Source of the DNA: Ectocarpus siliculosus | Lineage: Eukaryota > Sar > Phaeophyceae > Ectocarpales > Ectocarpaceae | Reading direction: 5' to 3' | Assembly: GCA_000310025.1 (NCBI GenBank) | Contig: FN649744.1 | Coordinates: 684,512-748,511, forward strand | DNA: 64,000 nucleotides | Part shown: one piece after another, positions 50,601 to 62,637 of the stretch | How the letters are laid out: each line of letters begins with the position of its first letter | Numbering within the stretch: the first letter of the stretch is position 1 | Translations under genes and position numbers: made by a program | The notes under the pieces: model-generated | Told to the model about the DNA's origin: nothing | Seen by the model: the letters and a program-made list of their open reading frames with translations, nothing else | The model's database searches: none

Positions 50601-53600
50601 GGGTGATTTTGGGTCTCCCTGTTCCACTGGGGCACGAGACGACCATTTATCAGGCTGAACGATTTCCATACCACAACGGATTCGGTAGGCAGTTATCATT
50701 TCTTGACATTGTGGAATTTCGTCTGCTCTATATTCAAGGTCTGACTCAGGGCCGTATCATCGAAGACGCAAACGATACTTGTAGTTGTACGGGGTTTTCG
50801 GCCCGCTACCACTCGCTTACCACTTTGTCAACGACGTAGGATTCAATTTTCGGTTGAGCTTCGTCGGGATGGTCTAGCTCGGGCAACGGAATCTGGCGTC
50901 CTAAGAAAAACTCGGAAAGTTTATCAAAGTCTGGCGCAGGTGGCGTTTTCCTCGCGTAGTACTGTTTAATGTGCGCTAAATGGACCGAAACTATCACGAG
51001 TTTCCGAGTTTCGTTCTGGCGTCTCACTCTATATACCACCGGTGATAATGTAGAGCAGATGAGGTCCTCTCCATGGTAACAATAATTTCGGATTTGGTCC
51101 ATCCGAATCCTGGTATGGGCGGTACACAAGTACTAGATCACCAGGTTCAAACACAGGGATAGGGCGCAGTTTAGCGTTCTTGGCATCTTGTTTTTGTGTG
51201 CGTTCCGATAGGTTACGGCGCGCTAGTTCAAGGGCAACCTGTAGATTTTCCTGTGTTGTTTTAGAGAATTCCTCGGTATTTGCTATTGTTCCCACATGAG
51301 GGATGCCGAGAATAATGGTAGTCGTGGCTTCCGACCAAACATAAGAAATAATGGTGTTTCATGCATGGTGGAGCTAAATGACGTGTTGTAAGCCAGTTGG
51401 ACAAAAGGCAGCAGTGATGCCCAGTTATCGCGGTTCATGGAACTATGCATGGCAAGCATTGCGTGCATGGTAGCATGTACTCGTTCTGAGACAGAATTAC
51501 CCTGCGGGCGGTATGGTGTCATGCGGGTTTTCTTAGTTCAGAATACGCTGTAATTGCTGGACTACACTGTTCTCAAATTCAGGTCCTTGGTCGGAATGAA
51601 CTTTTCAGGCGATCCAAAGATGCTGATGATGCGGTCGATAATGGCCTGAGCGACAGTGATTGCTGACTTGTTGGGAATCGGAGTCAACACGGTGAATCGG
51701 GTTGGGTGGTCCATCATGGATAGGACATAGTTGCACCGTACCCCGGCGGCTGAAACTGATTCTACTTTATATTCAACTAGGTCAACCGAAACGCGTTCAA
51801 ACGGTCTTGTACATGTCCCGTTGGTAATTTGTTTTGGTTGTGGGCTGTTTTTCGACGTTGACAGGCTTGGCATTCCTGACACCAAGTACGGACGTCCCGA
51901 TTCATGGTTGGCCACCAGTACTTTTGGCGGATCTTCTCATAAGTCGGTCTAGACGCTAAGTGGCCTCCAGATAATAAGTGGTCGTGATAGGCGTGTAGCA
52001 CTAGTCCGGTAAGGGCGTGAGGCAACACTAATTGGTCACTAAACGTACTACGTTTCCGGAGGTAGCCTGGTAAATACGATTTAAACAGCAATCCATCACG
52101 CACGAAGTAGTACGACGTGGAAGTGGTTGTCTCGTCATCAGGTAATTGAGCGTCAGGTTTTGTAAGATAGTCGATATATTTGCCATATTCAAGAGCTTGT
52201 TTTTCACGCAAGATATCGCGGTTAATAGTTTCAAATACGTTGGTCGCGCTAATATAAACTGATTTCTCAGCGAATAATTCGCGATCACTTTGAACCGGTC
52301 GCAAGTTTTCCAAACGATCTGCAGACACTTGGTACGGACGTGGTGGGACATTTGAATGCAGCGCAGGGTCATCAGGCACATTCCTACATATCGGTGCAAG
52401 TTGCGGTGCTTCCAACTGTTGTTGGTGATCGAACGCAAACAACCGAGATAGGGTGTCTGGGACTACATGTAACTTTCCCGGCTTGTGTCGCACTGTAAAG
52501 TCAAAGGACTGCAAAGCGATTGCCCATCTGGTCAGCATATTAGACGTGTCTTGCATTGTGTACAAATATCTCAATGCCGCGTGATCCGTGACAACTTCGA
52601 AATGTCTGCCCCACAAGTAGGGTCGCCAGTGTTGTAAACTCAAAACCACACCGTAACATTCCTTCATCGTCGCAGAGTAATGACGTTGAGCCTTGTTAAA
52701 TCGTTGGCTAAAATAAGCGATAATATTCACATCGTCGCCGTTCTTTTGGCCCAGGAATGCTCCTGCACCAACTTCACTAGCATCTACGTGAACCACGAAG
52801 TCTTTGGTAAAGTCAGGGAAACATAACACAGGTGCTTTGCTGAGTAACCGTTTGATCTCTGCAAAAGCCTTATCATGTTCCTGGTTCCAACGTTTTGCGA
52901 TCGATTTTACATGCTCTTTTTGTGTGAGTTCGACTAGCGGTGCGATCACCGTAGAAAGGTCGGGTATAAATTTCCTCACATAGTTCACCATTCCCAATAC
53001 TGAGCGAAGTGCTTTGATTGTTTTGGGTACAGGCAAATCGATAACAGATTTTATACGATCTTCCCCAGTACGAATCCCTTTTGCCGACAGTATGTGTCCA
53101 AGGTGTTTTACTTCCTGTGGTCCAAATTGTACTTTGGAGGGTTTCAAGGTAAGACCGGCCGCTTGGAGCGCTTGGAGCATGCTTTCTAATGAGGTTAGAT
53201 GGCTCTCCNNNNNNNNNNNNNNNNNNNNNNNNNNNNNNNNNNNNNNNNNNNNNNNNNNNNNNNNNNNNNNNNNNNNNNNNNNNNNNNNNNNNNNNNNNNN
53301 NNNNNNNNNNNNNNNNNNNNNNNNNNNNNNNNNNNNNNNNNNNNNNNNNNNNNNNNNNNNNNNNNNNNNNNNNNNNNNNNNNNNNNNNNNNNNNNNNNNN
53401 NNNNNNNNNNNNNNNNNNNNNNNNNNNNNNNNNNNNNNNNNNNNNNNNNNNNNNNNNNNNNNNNNNNNNNNNNNNNNNNNNNNNNNNNNNNNNNNNNNNN
53501 NNNNNNNNNNNNNNNNNNNNNNNNNNNNNNNNNNNNNNNNNNNNNNNNNNNNNNNNNNNNNNNNNNNNNNNNNNNNNNNNNNNNNNNNNNNNNNNNNNNN

Positions 53601-56600
53601 NNNNNNNNNNNNNNNNNNNNNNNNNCCGAGCTCCTTCGGAGATAATGAAAACACGTTACGATATTTCGCGCATAAATCCAAGACTTGCGAGCATTGTTGA
53701 GGAGTAAATGTAGTGTTCGTGAACGCTTTTTTCATGGCTCGTTTCAACTCGTCTCGCTTGTGTCTGAATGTGGTTTGGTCGCTATTGACAGCGCTAACTG
53801 CTTTATCGGGAACCGATTTTACTGGCGAAATGTACCCTAAAATAGTGTCGCGTGCAATGTGAACATGTCGTTTGGATGGAATAGCAACTTGTACTGCAGC
53901 AGCCTTGTCCTTCGCTGACCAATTGCATACCGTTCAGGCGACTACGATTGTACGGAACGCTTCGGGTATATTTTCAGACGTTTCGATGTGTTTGGCAGTA
54001 GTGACAATCCGTGGTTCGATCAACGCAGGCGTGTTTGCCTGTGGTGCGTGTTCTGTCACGACGTCTACTGCCATTTCACTTTCGGGGGGAATGCAGTATC
54101 TCCTAGAGAGATATACGGGCACCGCTCCTATCGATGGGTCAAGCGTCACTATAGAAATTTGCGCTGGGGCATCATTATGGTGTCCGCTTGACTATTTGTT
54201 CGACTGTGAGTTGCCGGAATTTTTCGTGTTGAATTTTTAAATGAAAGTTGCTCACCGCACCAATCAAGGACGGCACCGAAGGCATTCATAATGCTATTAT
54301 CGAGCAACATCTTATGCGGACCTAGATTGGGCAACACGAGAGCTTCCACTGGTAGTGTGATATCTCCCAGTGTGAGCTTAAACCGGATGTATCCTAGGAT
54401 TTCTAACGCTGATCCGTCTGCACTATTCAACTGAATTGCGCCAGGAGGCACAGGTTTCAGAGGTAAACGTTGCAGGACCGGATGCGATTTAATAAAAGAC
54501 GCTGATATACACGGTACATCAGCTGCTGTGTCGATATTAAGGTCAGACACAGCGTGATTACAAACTCGGGCAGGAATTCGCACTCTCTTGGAGGACGAAC
54601 TTAACGCATTCGGGTGGTGTGGATATTCACTCAGTGCTGACGCATGAAACGCCGCATAAGTGGGTCCACCACTCGATGCACTTGAAACAGAGACAAGTCT
54701 TTCCGTGTTACTGTATGGTTAAATGGCCACTACCAGTCAATACAAATTCAGCTTGCGGGGCTAACCTCAAAGTCGGCGCACGAGTGCGTTTGTTCTTCCT
54801 ATTTTTCACTGCTTTGCTACTTGACCGACTACGAAACGGTGCCTGGGCAGAACCTGTTACCGATGTCTCAGAATTACTGCTAAAACCTTAAAACGGATTC
54901 ACACCACCACCTCTCACCCGAGGAAAAAATGATTCCCTCGATTTGCTACTGTCATGCACATACGGGGCTGAGTCAACTCGGGCATCCTGTGCTACATGAG
55001 TTCCCTCAGCTAATGGTGTGCTATCGACCTGTGTCCCTACGAGCGAGGAGTCCCGTGAAGGGCCCCGTCATGCTTGAGTTCAAGTCCATCCCTTCTCTTG
55101 AGCGTGTTTTTTCTTTAAACCGCATTGTTCGAGGGGGTGGTTGAACTTGCACCCCGGGTAGGGGCAAGGTTCTTGTTTCGATGCCGAGGAAGAACTGCCT
55201 TTACCCATGGTGCGCGCCTTTTTAGGGGCACCCTGACTCGCACTCGTCTTGTTTAAAGGCCGCATCGACTTGAGCCGGGTGACCTCAGCTTGCAGGTCTT
55301 TAATGACCGCCGTGTTCGAGGACACAGCTGAATAAGGCGACGGTGTGGTTGAACTTGCACCCCGGGTAGGGGCACGGTTCTTGTTTCGATGCCGAGGAAG
55401 AACTGCCTTTACCCGTGGTGCGCGCCTTTTTCGGGGCACCCTGATCTCTTCGTCGAAGCCAGTGTAGACCCTGGCTACTATCGGAGACAGAGGCCGGTGC
55501 CTGGCAGTATTATCCCACTGCCAGGGGAAGGCTATTTCCTCTCGTAGCATGTAAACGAGGAGAAGAGGGTAGAAAGAGAGAGTGGCCAGAGCGAGCAGAG
55601 GGAGAGGAGGGTCGAAGACTCTCCGCTTCCACTTTCGGCAAGTGGCCAGGGACTTCGGAAGAGATAAATCTCCGACGGCGCATTTCCTGTCACTCTCCCT
55701 GTGACAAGATACCCCGAGGGAGCCATATCTTCCTACACTTTGTATGTGCACACATGGTTGGTTATACTCCCGACAGGTGTCCTCCACAGTTGGGTGCATT
55801 TGGTTAATTGTTGACCACACAGCTGCCGAGGCCGATCGCCGGCGGGGTGGTCTGTCTGTCTGTTGGCATGGCTACTTAGCCAGCAAGAGAGAGAGGTGCC
55901 ATGCAATCCGGTCAAGCCCAGGCGACCCCAAACCCTAAATCTTGTTCACGCCGAAGGTGGTCATGTCATATCGGCAGGGGGCTCCGAGGACAGGAAGTTG
56001 AACTTGCCCATACCCTACGGTACGTCTAGCCCCGTGGTGTCGCGGACATGGTCTATGCCGATCATATCTTCATCCACAAGCATCTCTCTGAGCCGCCCTC
56101 GTCTTTTCCCGTTCCCGCTTGAGCGCAAAACTTTGTTCTCTCACCTTGATCTTCATGTCGCAGCGAAGGGAGTGCATATTGGCGTTCTTTTGCTTGGTCT
56201 ACACAACGCAGTGGCAGCACCAAGGAGAGAGGGAGGAGAGAGGGAGGAGAGAGGGAAGAGAGAGGGATGGAGGGGAATGTAGACAGGAACAAAGGACAAA
56301 ACAATGGTCAGGTCAGGCCGAAAGACGCGCAACGACAGACATGAAAAAATACAAAGACACCCGTCTCGCCCTATTAAGCCTACCTGTCAGATACAATCGA
56401 ATGCCTCAGCTCGAACTAGAGTACGCCGAAATTATTGCAGTCGAAACAGGCCTCTGCCTAACACAAAACATACATGTGCCCGCCCGCCCCCCGGGTCGCA
56501 AAATCACAGCGTCCACGCACAAACGAAAACGCGACACTGACAGATAAAAAAACAGAAAACCCTTAAAAAGCTAGAACTTGCAGGGGTATCTTCGATACGC

Positions 56601-59600
56601 AGCACGCATGAGACGCTCCTCACTTCGGCCCGCGCGTTTGGGTGGCTGATGAAAGGGCTCATGTGACTACCAACACATGAGAGCAACCCTCCCCCGTCCC
56701 GTACCTCCAAAGCCGCACACACACGATACAACGTCAGCGGACTGCCTACGCGAAGAGTGGAAGTACGCGAAGAATGTAAGTTTATCACGAAAAATGACAA
56801 GGCAGGGGGACGCACACCGTAACCCTAAACCCCAACCGCAACTTAGACGACTCTAACCGTATCCAGTACGATAATACATATGTTCATGTTTGCTTACTTT
56901 GGAAAAGCCTGCGTAGGCTATTTATTGGCGTTGGGCCACACACCTTTTCGAGCAACCTCTTGTACGCGTAGTGTTTCTGCCGTCTCTCCTTGAAAACCTC
57001 CTCGTCCTCGTGTTCCCCCTGTACGGGTGCCCTCAGCCTGCCCAAGCGGTCCACGGTCACGCCGTCCGGGCGGGGCGGCAAGGGCAGGTCTTTGATCACC
57101 GGCAGGTCGCCCACCGCAATCTTGTCCCTCAGGCACACCATGACCGTATCCAACACGTGCCCGTTAATGCGCCACCGAACCTTTTCAGTCAAGGTACAAT
57201 AGAGTAGCGCGGTACAGTATCTCATGATCGATGATGTTGATTAAATGGAACGAATGGATCAAGCGATGTCCGTGTAAGGGATATCGATTGGTTGATCGCT
57301 GTGAACCAAAGAGTGTAGTGTAGATAGAAAGAGGTGAGCGTGTTTCAACACACCAGGTGTATCTAGGACACATGAAGAACATGTCAAGTGCACAGAAACG
57401 GTACCTGTTGTAGGCGCTTCGCTATCTTAATACCTTGCAAAACTTGTTTATGTGCATCAACATTTCGTCATGTCACATGTCACATGATCAAAACGAGGAA
57501 GACATAGCATACATGTACTGTAGCACCTGACTCAATCAAGTCGTTCTTTCGTTCGTGGATGCTTTCAACGCAACGCCAATCGCACAAGCGAAGCCTCTAC
57601 ATGGGACGTGTGTGTGTCCTCCGGGGGCATGGCAAGGATAAGGTTAAGGATAACGCATGCATACAATACTGGCTCTCAAAAGTGACACAAAAATCACCTC
57701 TCTTGACCATCCCAAGATGGATCACCTATGTATGCCTAGACCGTCAATAAACAACGACACAACACTTTGTTTCTCTCGGTCCCATATTCCGTGTTTCAAC
57801 TATGGCGTTCGGTGGGGTCAGAGGCCACGAGGCTATTTATAGATGCCGTACCCCACCTTCCCAAGGCAGTTGAGTGCCTTGTAGACCTGCCTCAGGTCTG
57901 CTCTCCTCAAGGCGTGCTTCTGTGCTGCCTCTCCCTTCGTGCGCATGATCTGCGCACGCAGTCGGAGAAAGCCCCCTCGGTTAGGCTTAATCCAGTCCAA
58001 AGGGGGCACCAGCATCGGCACGAACCGCGGCGTGGCTAGCCTGCTGATGTCCTCGTCTACCATCTGCCACGCGACGCGAAGCACGTTACAACAAAAAGGT
58101 CAAAACCGCGGTGGTGAAAATGGGGGGGGGGTGCTAACTGGTACGGGTAGCGAGGCATGCGATAGCTAGGGCAAGAGTGGAAGGACAACGTACGTAAAGG
58201 GTGTGAAGGTAACCTCCAAACGCGAAAAACGCACATGCCAAGGATCTGGGTGTCATTTGGAGAAGGGAAACTGCTGCGAAATCGAGTGACATCCAAGCTT
58301 TCACGTCCGCACGTGGGACAGGCAAGGGAGGGCAAGAGCAAAGGTATCGCGAGTCGTGGACTTGGATGTTTTCATGTCAACACCTCGCCGTTCGGACGAT
58401 TTTCTATCAGAGGTCTATGAGACTTGTCAACAACCCAGCCGGCTGTGTACATAGATAGCCTTTGCTCGCCGCGGGACACAAAACCGAAGCAGTGGTCTAC
58501 TCGTCTCTACTGCAAACTGCCTAAAAAAAACAGGCAAGGAGCAGAAGCAACACACGAGTCAGTCACCTTCGAAAAGATCTCCGGCGCCATGGTCAAGCTC
58601 CCCTTCCGGCTATTCTTGCCCTTGATGATGTCGTGAACGAATGCCGCCTTTGGCATTGGAAACCCCTCCGTGTCCCGCTCACCACCCCCTCTCTCCGCCC
58701 CCCCCTTGTCCCACGCCGTCACCACGCCGCTCTCCTTGTCGTACGTCCAACAAGCCGTCTCTATCAGCAGCTTGATCAGCGCCGCGCCTAGCTTTACTTG
58801 GGCGCCGATCGGCCAGTGCGTGTCCTCCAGCATGTCCAGCGCATCCTGGGCTTGCTTGTTCACCTGTTGGAATGTCCGTCCCCGCGAAGCAGGTTCGAGA
58901 ACAAGGAGTGAAGGAAAAAAAAAAAGACAAAATACAGAACTGTACCAGGACAACCAGAGAGTTAGGAATATGCTAACGAGCAGAACGGCATGCTCGAGAA
59001 GAATTCAGCGACCGTTTTGCACCAAACATGCTCTTGGTGCAGGGATGACAGGCAAGAAGCGGCAACAGACGGCCAAGCGGTTCTCTGCACCATCGGCATG
59101 CCGTAATCGTAATCTTCTCCCAAGTCCTACACACGCTTGGGCTTTCATCAAAACAGCACGCTAATCAGATGCACTGCGGTCATGCCTACGAGTGCTGTTG
59201 TAGCGCAGGCCCACTATGACAAGTACTCCAGCGACGATGAAACGATGAAAGCAACAACAACATAACAACAACACCGCATTCCATCAAACAGCACCCACCG
59301 CGCAGCAACGCACGCACCTCTCTGACATGTCTCAGGCTGCTGACTTGCACACGCTGGCCTTTCTTGCCGTCCTTCTTCATTCTCATCAGGTTCACCTTGA
59401 CGAAAAGAACAAAAACAACGACGACAAACCCTGAACAGCGCAACGTGCTTCCCGTGAAGGTTGGAACAACGACAATTCTTGGTATGTTGGGCGCACCCAC
59501 CCCTACGCCCCTTGACATGCCATTGCCATGCCTTACATTGTCATTGCCGTACTAGTCGCTCTGCAAGAATAACGTGGTGGGTGGGTGTATCAATAGCACA

Positions 59601-62600
59601 GATACAGAGATTTTGGAGAACACCAAATTCCCGGTAGGCGCGCTGCCTCTCCCCACAAATTCTCGATCGCCGTTCAGCTAGCCTCCAGCCACCTTGCCCC
59701 TCTTCTTACTGTCTTACTGTCAAATGATGGCTGTTGCTGCGAAACGATCTTACCTCTGCCTGCACTAGCTCGGCGACGCGAGTGCACGCTCTTACGGTGG
59801 AAACCCCTTTGTTTCCGCTGGCCAGGATGAGATTCACCACCTCATGCATCACCTTCAAGGCAGGATACAGCGTGCGCATAGTGTTGTTGGCATATCATAA
59901 TGGTACTGTAGGCAAAGTGTATATCGATCGTCAGTCGTAGCCGCTTCACGGAAGGACTCATCTTAGCCAGCCAGGCCTTGGCACGCCTGGAAACATCCAG
60001 CCGCCATCATCACACTAACCAATAGAAGGAGGAATCAAGACCAGCGGGCGTACGCCCAAGCAAGAAAGAAAAAACGTTACGAAGTTGAGGAGAGAACACT
60101 CGCAAAGATTCAAATACGCCCCGCCCCGTGGACGCGCCAGTACCCTAGCAGCTTGCCCTACCCCTCCTTTTCCATCAGCACGAAAAAGAAACGTGGTCGA
60201 TGAGTGGAGCAACGGTCAACGGCAAGTCAGGAACGCCTGACTTACCCCCCTCCCAACAACTTGATCCTATTCCTTCTGGCGTGTACAAAAGCACCTCTCT
60301 CGCTCTCACCAGCACGGCCTGCTTGTCCGCCTTGAGCATCACCAGAAAAGCCCCGTAAGTGCCGCGGCCACCGAAAGAGCCGCTAGTTTTGACGGTCCCC
60401 TTGTTGTCATCCGTGACGTTTGCCCACACCGCCTCCTGCTCCCTCTCGATGCTCTCCTTCAGAGCCGGATACCTTTTGGCGATGGGATCAACCCAAGCAA
60501 AGACGAGCGTGATAGGTGATCGATCGGTCCAACAGAGGAGAGGGCGGGGGGAAAGTCGGGGTACATTGGAACGCAGGCAGGCTGGCAGGCAGGGTGTCAG
60601 CAGTGTTTGACAAGCTAGGGCTAGGGTGAAAGGTAGGAGCCTGGGAGACCACCGGCACAAGCCGTGTAGGTACCTGAACATCGAGCAACGGAGTGCTTGA
60701 TACGAGGTGGCTTTGCTCACTCCACGTCTACATCACGAAATATGCTGCTCACAGCGCCGCAAGTTCAGCAGATGAACTGAATATGCAACCCTTTTACCCT
60801 GATCCAAGCCCCGACAGGCAGCGAAGCCAAGCCAGATTGTATACATGGCCTGTTGGAATGCTTGGAACGTGAACGTACCACGTGGTGAGAAGCCGCTCGA
60901 TAGGCTTCATCTGCGTGCCCTTGCCCATGGTCATGAGCTCCTTCACCATCTGCTCGAATCACATCAAAAGGACATGGAGAAGCAAGGTTGACCGACACAC
61001 CACACAGGAGTAGCATCCGAAGTGACGTAAACCACGTGAGCTCATTGAAAGACAAGTGAGCAAGAGAGCGGTATTCTCTTTAATTAGAGTCGCCATCTTT
61101 CAAGCAGCCGTTAAAGTTTTGACGATGGGAAGTGTGTCATCAACACCGCTGAGCTTCCGAAGTCCACCGTATTCTATCATACAGCAGTTATGCGCGGTTC
61201 GGTCGAGAACGTGGCACATGTTCTATTTTACCTAGAAAACAACTCAAATGGTACATGTTTTCGTCGTGTTTTCGTCTCGTTTCAAGTTGAACGCTCTCAG
61301 CACAAACGTGCACGAACTCCCTCCCCGCCTATCACCCCCCGCCTACATCTTGCACGCCCCGCGTAGCAGGTACCATACGCACCTTCCCGTACTTCTCGCA
61401 CGCTTCTTGGTGGCTCTGATCTTCCCTGTCCAGCTGCATCTGGTACAGCGTGCTGTACGGCAACTCCACCTCATCCTTATCCTCCCCCTTGTCCCCGCGA
61501 TCAACAGCCTGAGGGATTTCCATCAGCGGGTCGACGAAGTCATCCTCCTCTTCGTAGACCACATCAGCACCAGATGCAGCGGCAGACGAAAACGCCTCTT
61601 GTGGCGGGCATCGTAAGATTGCCGTTTGGTCATTGGCGTATCCATTGGCTTGATCGTCCGGATTGCTGGTAGCCAAACCTGGCGCCTGTGCGTGCAGAAT
61701 GGCAGGACGGGAAGGTCAAAAGCCATGACATGCCTGCCACGACAACAACATATAGTAGATTCTTGCCTTTCGCTCTCTGCAAGTTTCGAGAGCAAAGGCT
61801 ACCTGGGACGTGTTGCAGCAGACACAGAAAGAGAGTAATTCCCGAGAATTAGCAGAAGTGATTGATAAGCCTACCGCACGATCACCCGTCTCGTGTCTTG
61901 CACATTTTAGCTGGACAATTCTAACGCCCTTGGAATACAAAACTACTACACCCGGCTACACCTACTTTTGATGTCCCAAAGGCGCGTGGCATCGAGTACT
62001 TCTGGTCGTATACGGGAAATGGTCAAAATTGCACACACACAACAGTCAACACAACAACAAAACAACTAATCACCTGATCTTCCTCCTCTTCCTCCTCGGA
62101 CTCCCACGAAAAACCTTCCGACAGCGCGGCCCCAACGTGCCCTTCCAACCCCGCGGGGCCCGCCAAAGGGGTCGTCGATTCTAACTTCGCCGTCCCGCCA
62201 ACACCACCGCTTTCCTCTCCTATTCTACAATCAACCGATCGGCCTGCCTCCTCTTTCGCTACTGCTGGCGCCGTCTCCAAAGCACCCCTCCTAGCACCTG
62301 CACGTGCTGCCCCGGCGGGGAGGTTGCCGAGCAGCAGCCTTCCAAGCGCGTCCTCGGCGTAACCAGGCGCGGGTCCGTTCAGGACTCTCGGGAAATCGGC
62401 GTCGGTCATCGCCAGCACCCGTCGGCCCCCTTCCGCCTCGGCGTGATCGAGGGAGGAGGCTGCCTCCCTGCTTTGATTGATGTTGCTGCTTCTCCTGATG
62501 GCGGTGACGGTTGCGCCCGTACTTGTGCTGGTGCTGCCGGGCTTTTCACGACGGGAGGGCCTCGGAGGGACAGATTGGGCGGTGGGCCTGATGAATACAT

Positions 62601-62637
62601 ACACAGCACGCGGTGGGGAGGGAGGCATGGGGCGCAT
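44646..62637 (-). CDS. POLRMT: Mitochondrial single-subunit (T7-like) DNA-directed RNA polymerase, complete 20-exon gene
   Basis: This enzyme transcribes the mitochondrial genome. Exons: 62637-62074, 61685-61383, 60949-60879, 60472-60295, 59852-59754, 59395-59318, 58863-58567, 58063-57857, 57180-56944, 56192-56145, 49216-49037, 48738-48658, 48331-48175, 47637-47507, 47353-47252, 46880-46767, 46351-46254, 45674-45551, 45305-45072, 44795-44646. They sum to 3453 nt (1150 residues) with all phases consistent. Conserved blocks: [79 protein letters not shown], motif [18 protein letters not shown] (catalytic D833), motif [17 protein letters not shown] (K914, Y922), [32 protein letters not shown], motif [10 protein letters not shown] (catalytic D1083) and the C-terminal KDSKYFFN. 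All catalytic residues are present. The first about 60 residues are Arg/Ser/Pro-rich with very few acidic residues, as in a mitochondrial presequence. The exact start and the poorly conserved N-terminal 300 residues are less certain. Intron 10 (49217-56144) contains an LTR retrotransposon. Confidence 0.96.
49351..49677 (-). repeat. 3' LTR of the Ty3/Gypsy element
   Basis: This 327-bp direct copy of 55463-55788 is about 98 percent identical to it. It lies downstream of the integrase region in element orientation. It is flanked outside by GTTG and inside by a purine tract (element strand). Confidence 0.95.
49987..50181 (-). repeat. Three tandem long hairpins with covarying arms in the element 3' region
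   Basis: Units at 49989-50041, 50058-50113 and 50127-50180 repeat at about 70 bp. Each has a 17-18 bp imperfect stem around a nearly constant core containing GAGG-TGAC-CCTC, itself a small stem-loop. Arm pairs differ between copies but keep pairing: ACAAACTTG/CAAGTTTGT, ATAGACTCG/CGAGTCTGT, ATAAACTTG/CAAGTTTAT. The outer arms add GATGA/TCATC. It lies between the last coding part and the 3' LTR, so it would sit near the 3' end of the element RNA. Confidence 0.9.
50397..51522 (-). other. Integrase C-terminal region and chromodomain-like/basic tail of the LTR element
   Basis: The minus-strand reading shows integrase core end features ([20 protein letters not shown]) and the module after it ([14 protein letters not shown], then [11 protein letters not shown]), the GPY/F-type module of Ty3/Gypsy integrases. 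Further on there is a short segment reminiscent of a chromodomain near 50680-50870 and a Lys/Arg-rich stretch near 50450-50640. This is part of the broken retrotransposon, not a host gene. Confidence 0.75.
51562..53747 (-). other. Reverse transcriptase end, RNase H and integrase N-terminal region of the LTR element
   Basis: The minus-strand reading is open across a gap of unknown bases. After the gap come the C-terminal RT part ([20 protein letters not shown]), the RT-RNase H joint, RNase H ([30 protein letters not shown]) and the integrase zinc-binding HHCC module ([32 protein letters not shown]). This is typical of Ty3/Gypsy pol. Confidence 0.9.
53209..53625. other. Assembly gap (417 N) inside the reverse transcriptase region
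   Basis: A run of N replaces the central RT catalytic part of the LTR element. Repeats elsewhere in the genome probably prevented assembly here. No statement about this stretch is possible. Confidence 1.
54149..54583 (-). other. Aspartic protease region of the LTR element
   Basis: The minus-strand segment reads [17 protein letters not shown], a retropepsin-type active-site neighbourhood (DTAAD), followed by a typical second half ([17 protein letters not shown]). It lies between the gag-like and pol parts, as expected for Ty3/Gypsy. Confidence 0.8.
55080..55462 (-). other. Gag-like C-terminal region with Cys/His motif
   Basis: The minus-strand reading contains a coiled segment ([13 protein letters not shown]), a Lys/Ser-rich stretch and a Cys/His motif ([15 protein letters not shown]) that may act as a nucleic-acid-binding knuckle. 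The gag portion visible in the element is short for the family, so this part is reduced or diverged. Confidence 0.6.
55137..55444. repeat. Internal duplication of about 100 bp in the gag-like region (55137-55236 and 55345-55444)
   Basis: The two copies start at GTGGTTGAACTTGCACCCCG and end at GGGGCACCCTGA. They differ at only a few positions and are separated by about 108 bp. On the minus strand both encode the Cys/His segment. The low divergence indicates a recent duplication. Confidence 0.9.
55463..55788 (-). repeat. 5' LTR of the Ty3/Gypsy element
   Basis: This is the 326-bp partner of 49351-49677. Outside it the host DNA begins GTTG, matching the other flank. Inside it the first TGG of the interior lies one base from the LTR, where a primer-binding site is expected. 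Confidence 0.95.

Larger units (their letters stand above)
49351..55788 (-). mobile_element. Ty3/Gypsy LTR retrotransposon, probably chromovirus-like, young but broken
   Basis: Two near-identical LTRs (49351-49677 and 55463-55788) start TGTAGACC and end CTCCACA on the plus strand. They flank a 5.8-kb interior read on the minus strand. The host sequence on both sides is GTTG, a 4-bp target-site duplication. The order of parts along the element (right to left) is gag-like segment, protease, reverse transcriptase, RNase H, integrase, which is the Ty3/Gypsy order. A purine-rich tract sits against the 3' LTR (near 49680-49695). A TGG one base inside the 5' LTR is a candidate primer-binding site. 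LTRs differ by about 2 percent, so insertion was recent. The coding part is broken in several places and is also interrupted by an assembly gap. The element lies in POLRMT intron 10, same orientation as the gene. Confidence 0.95.
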
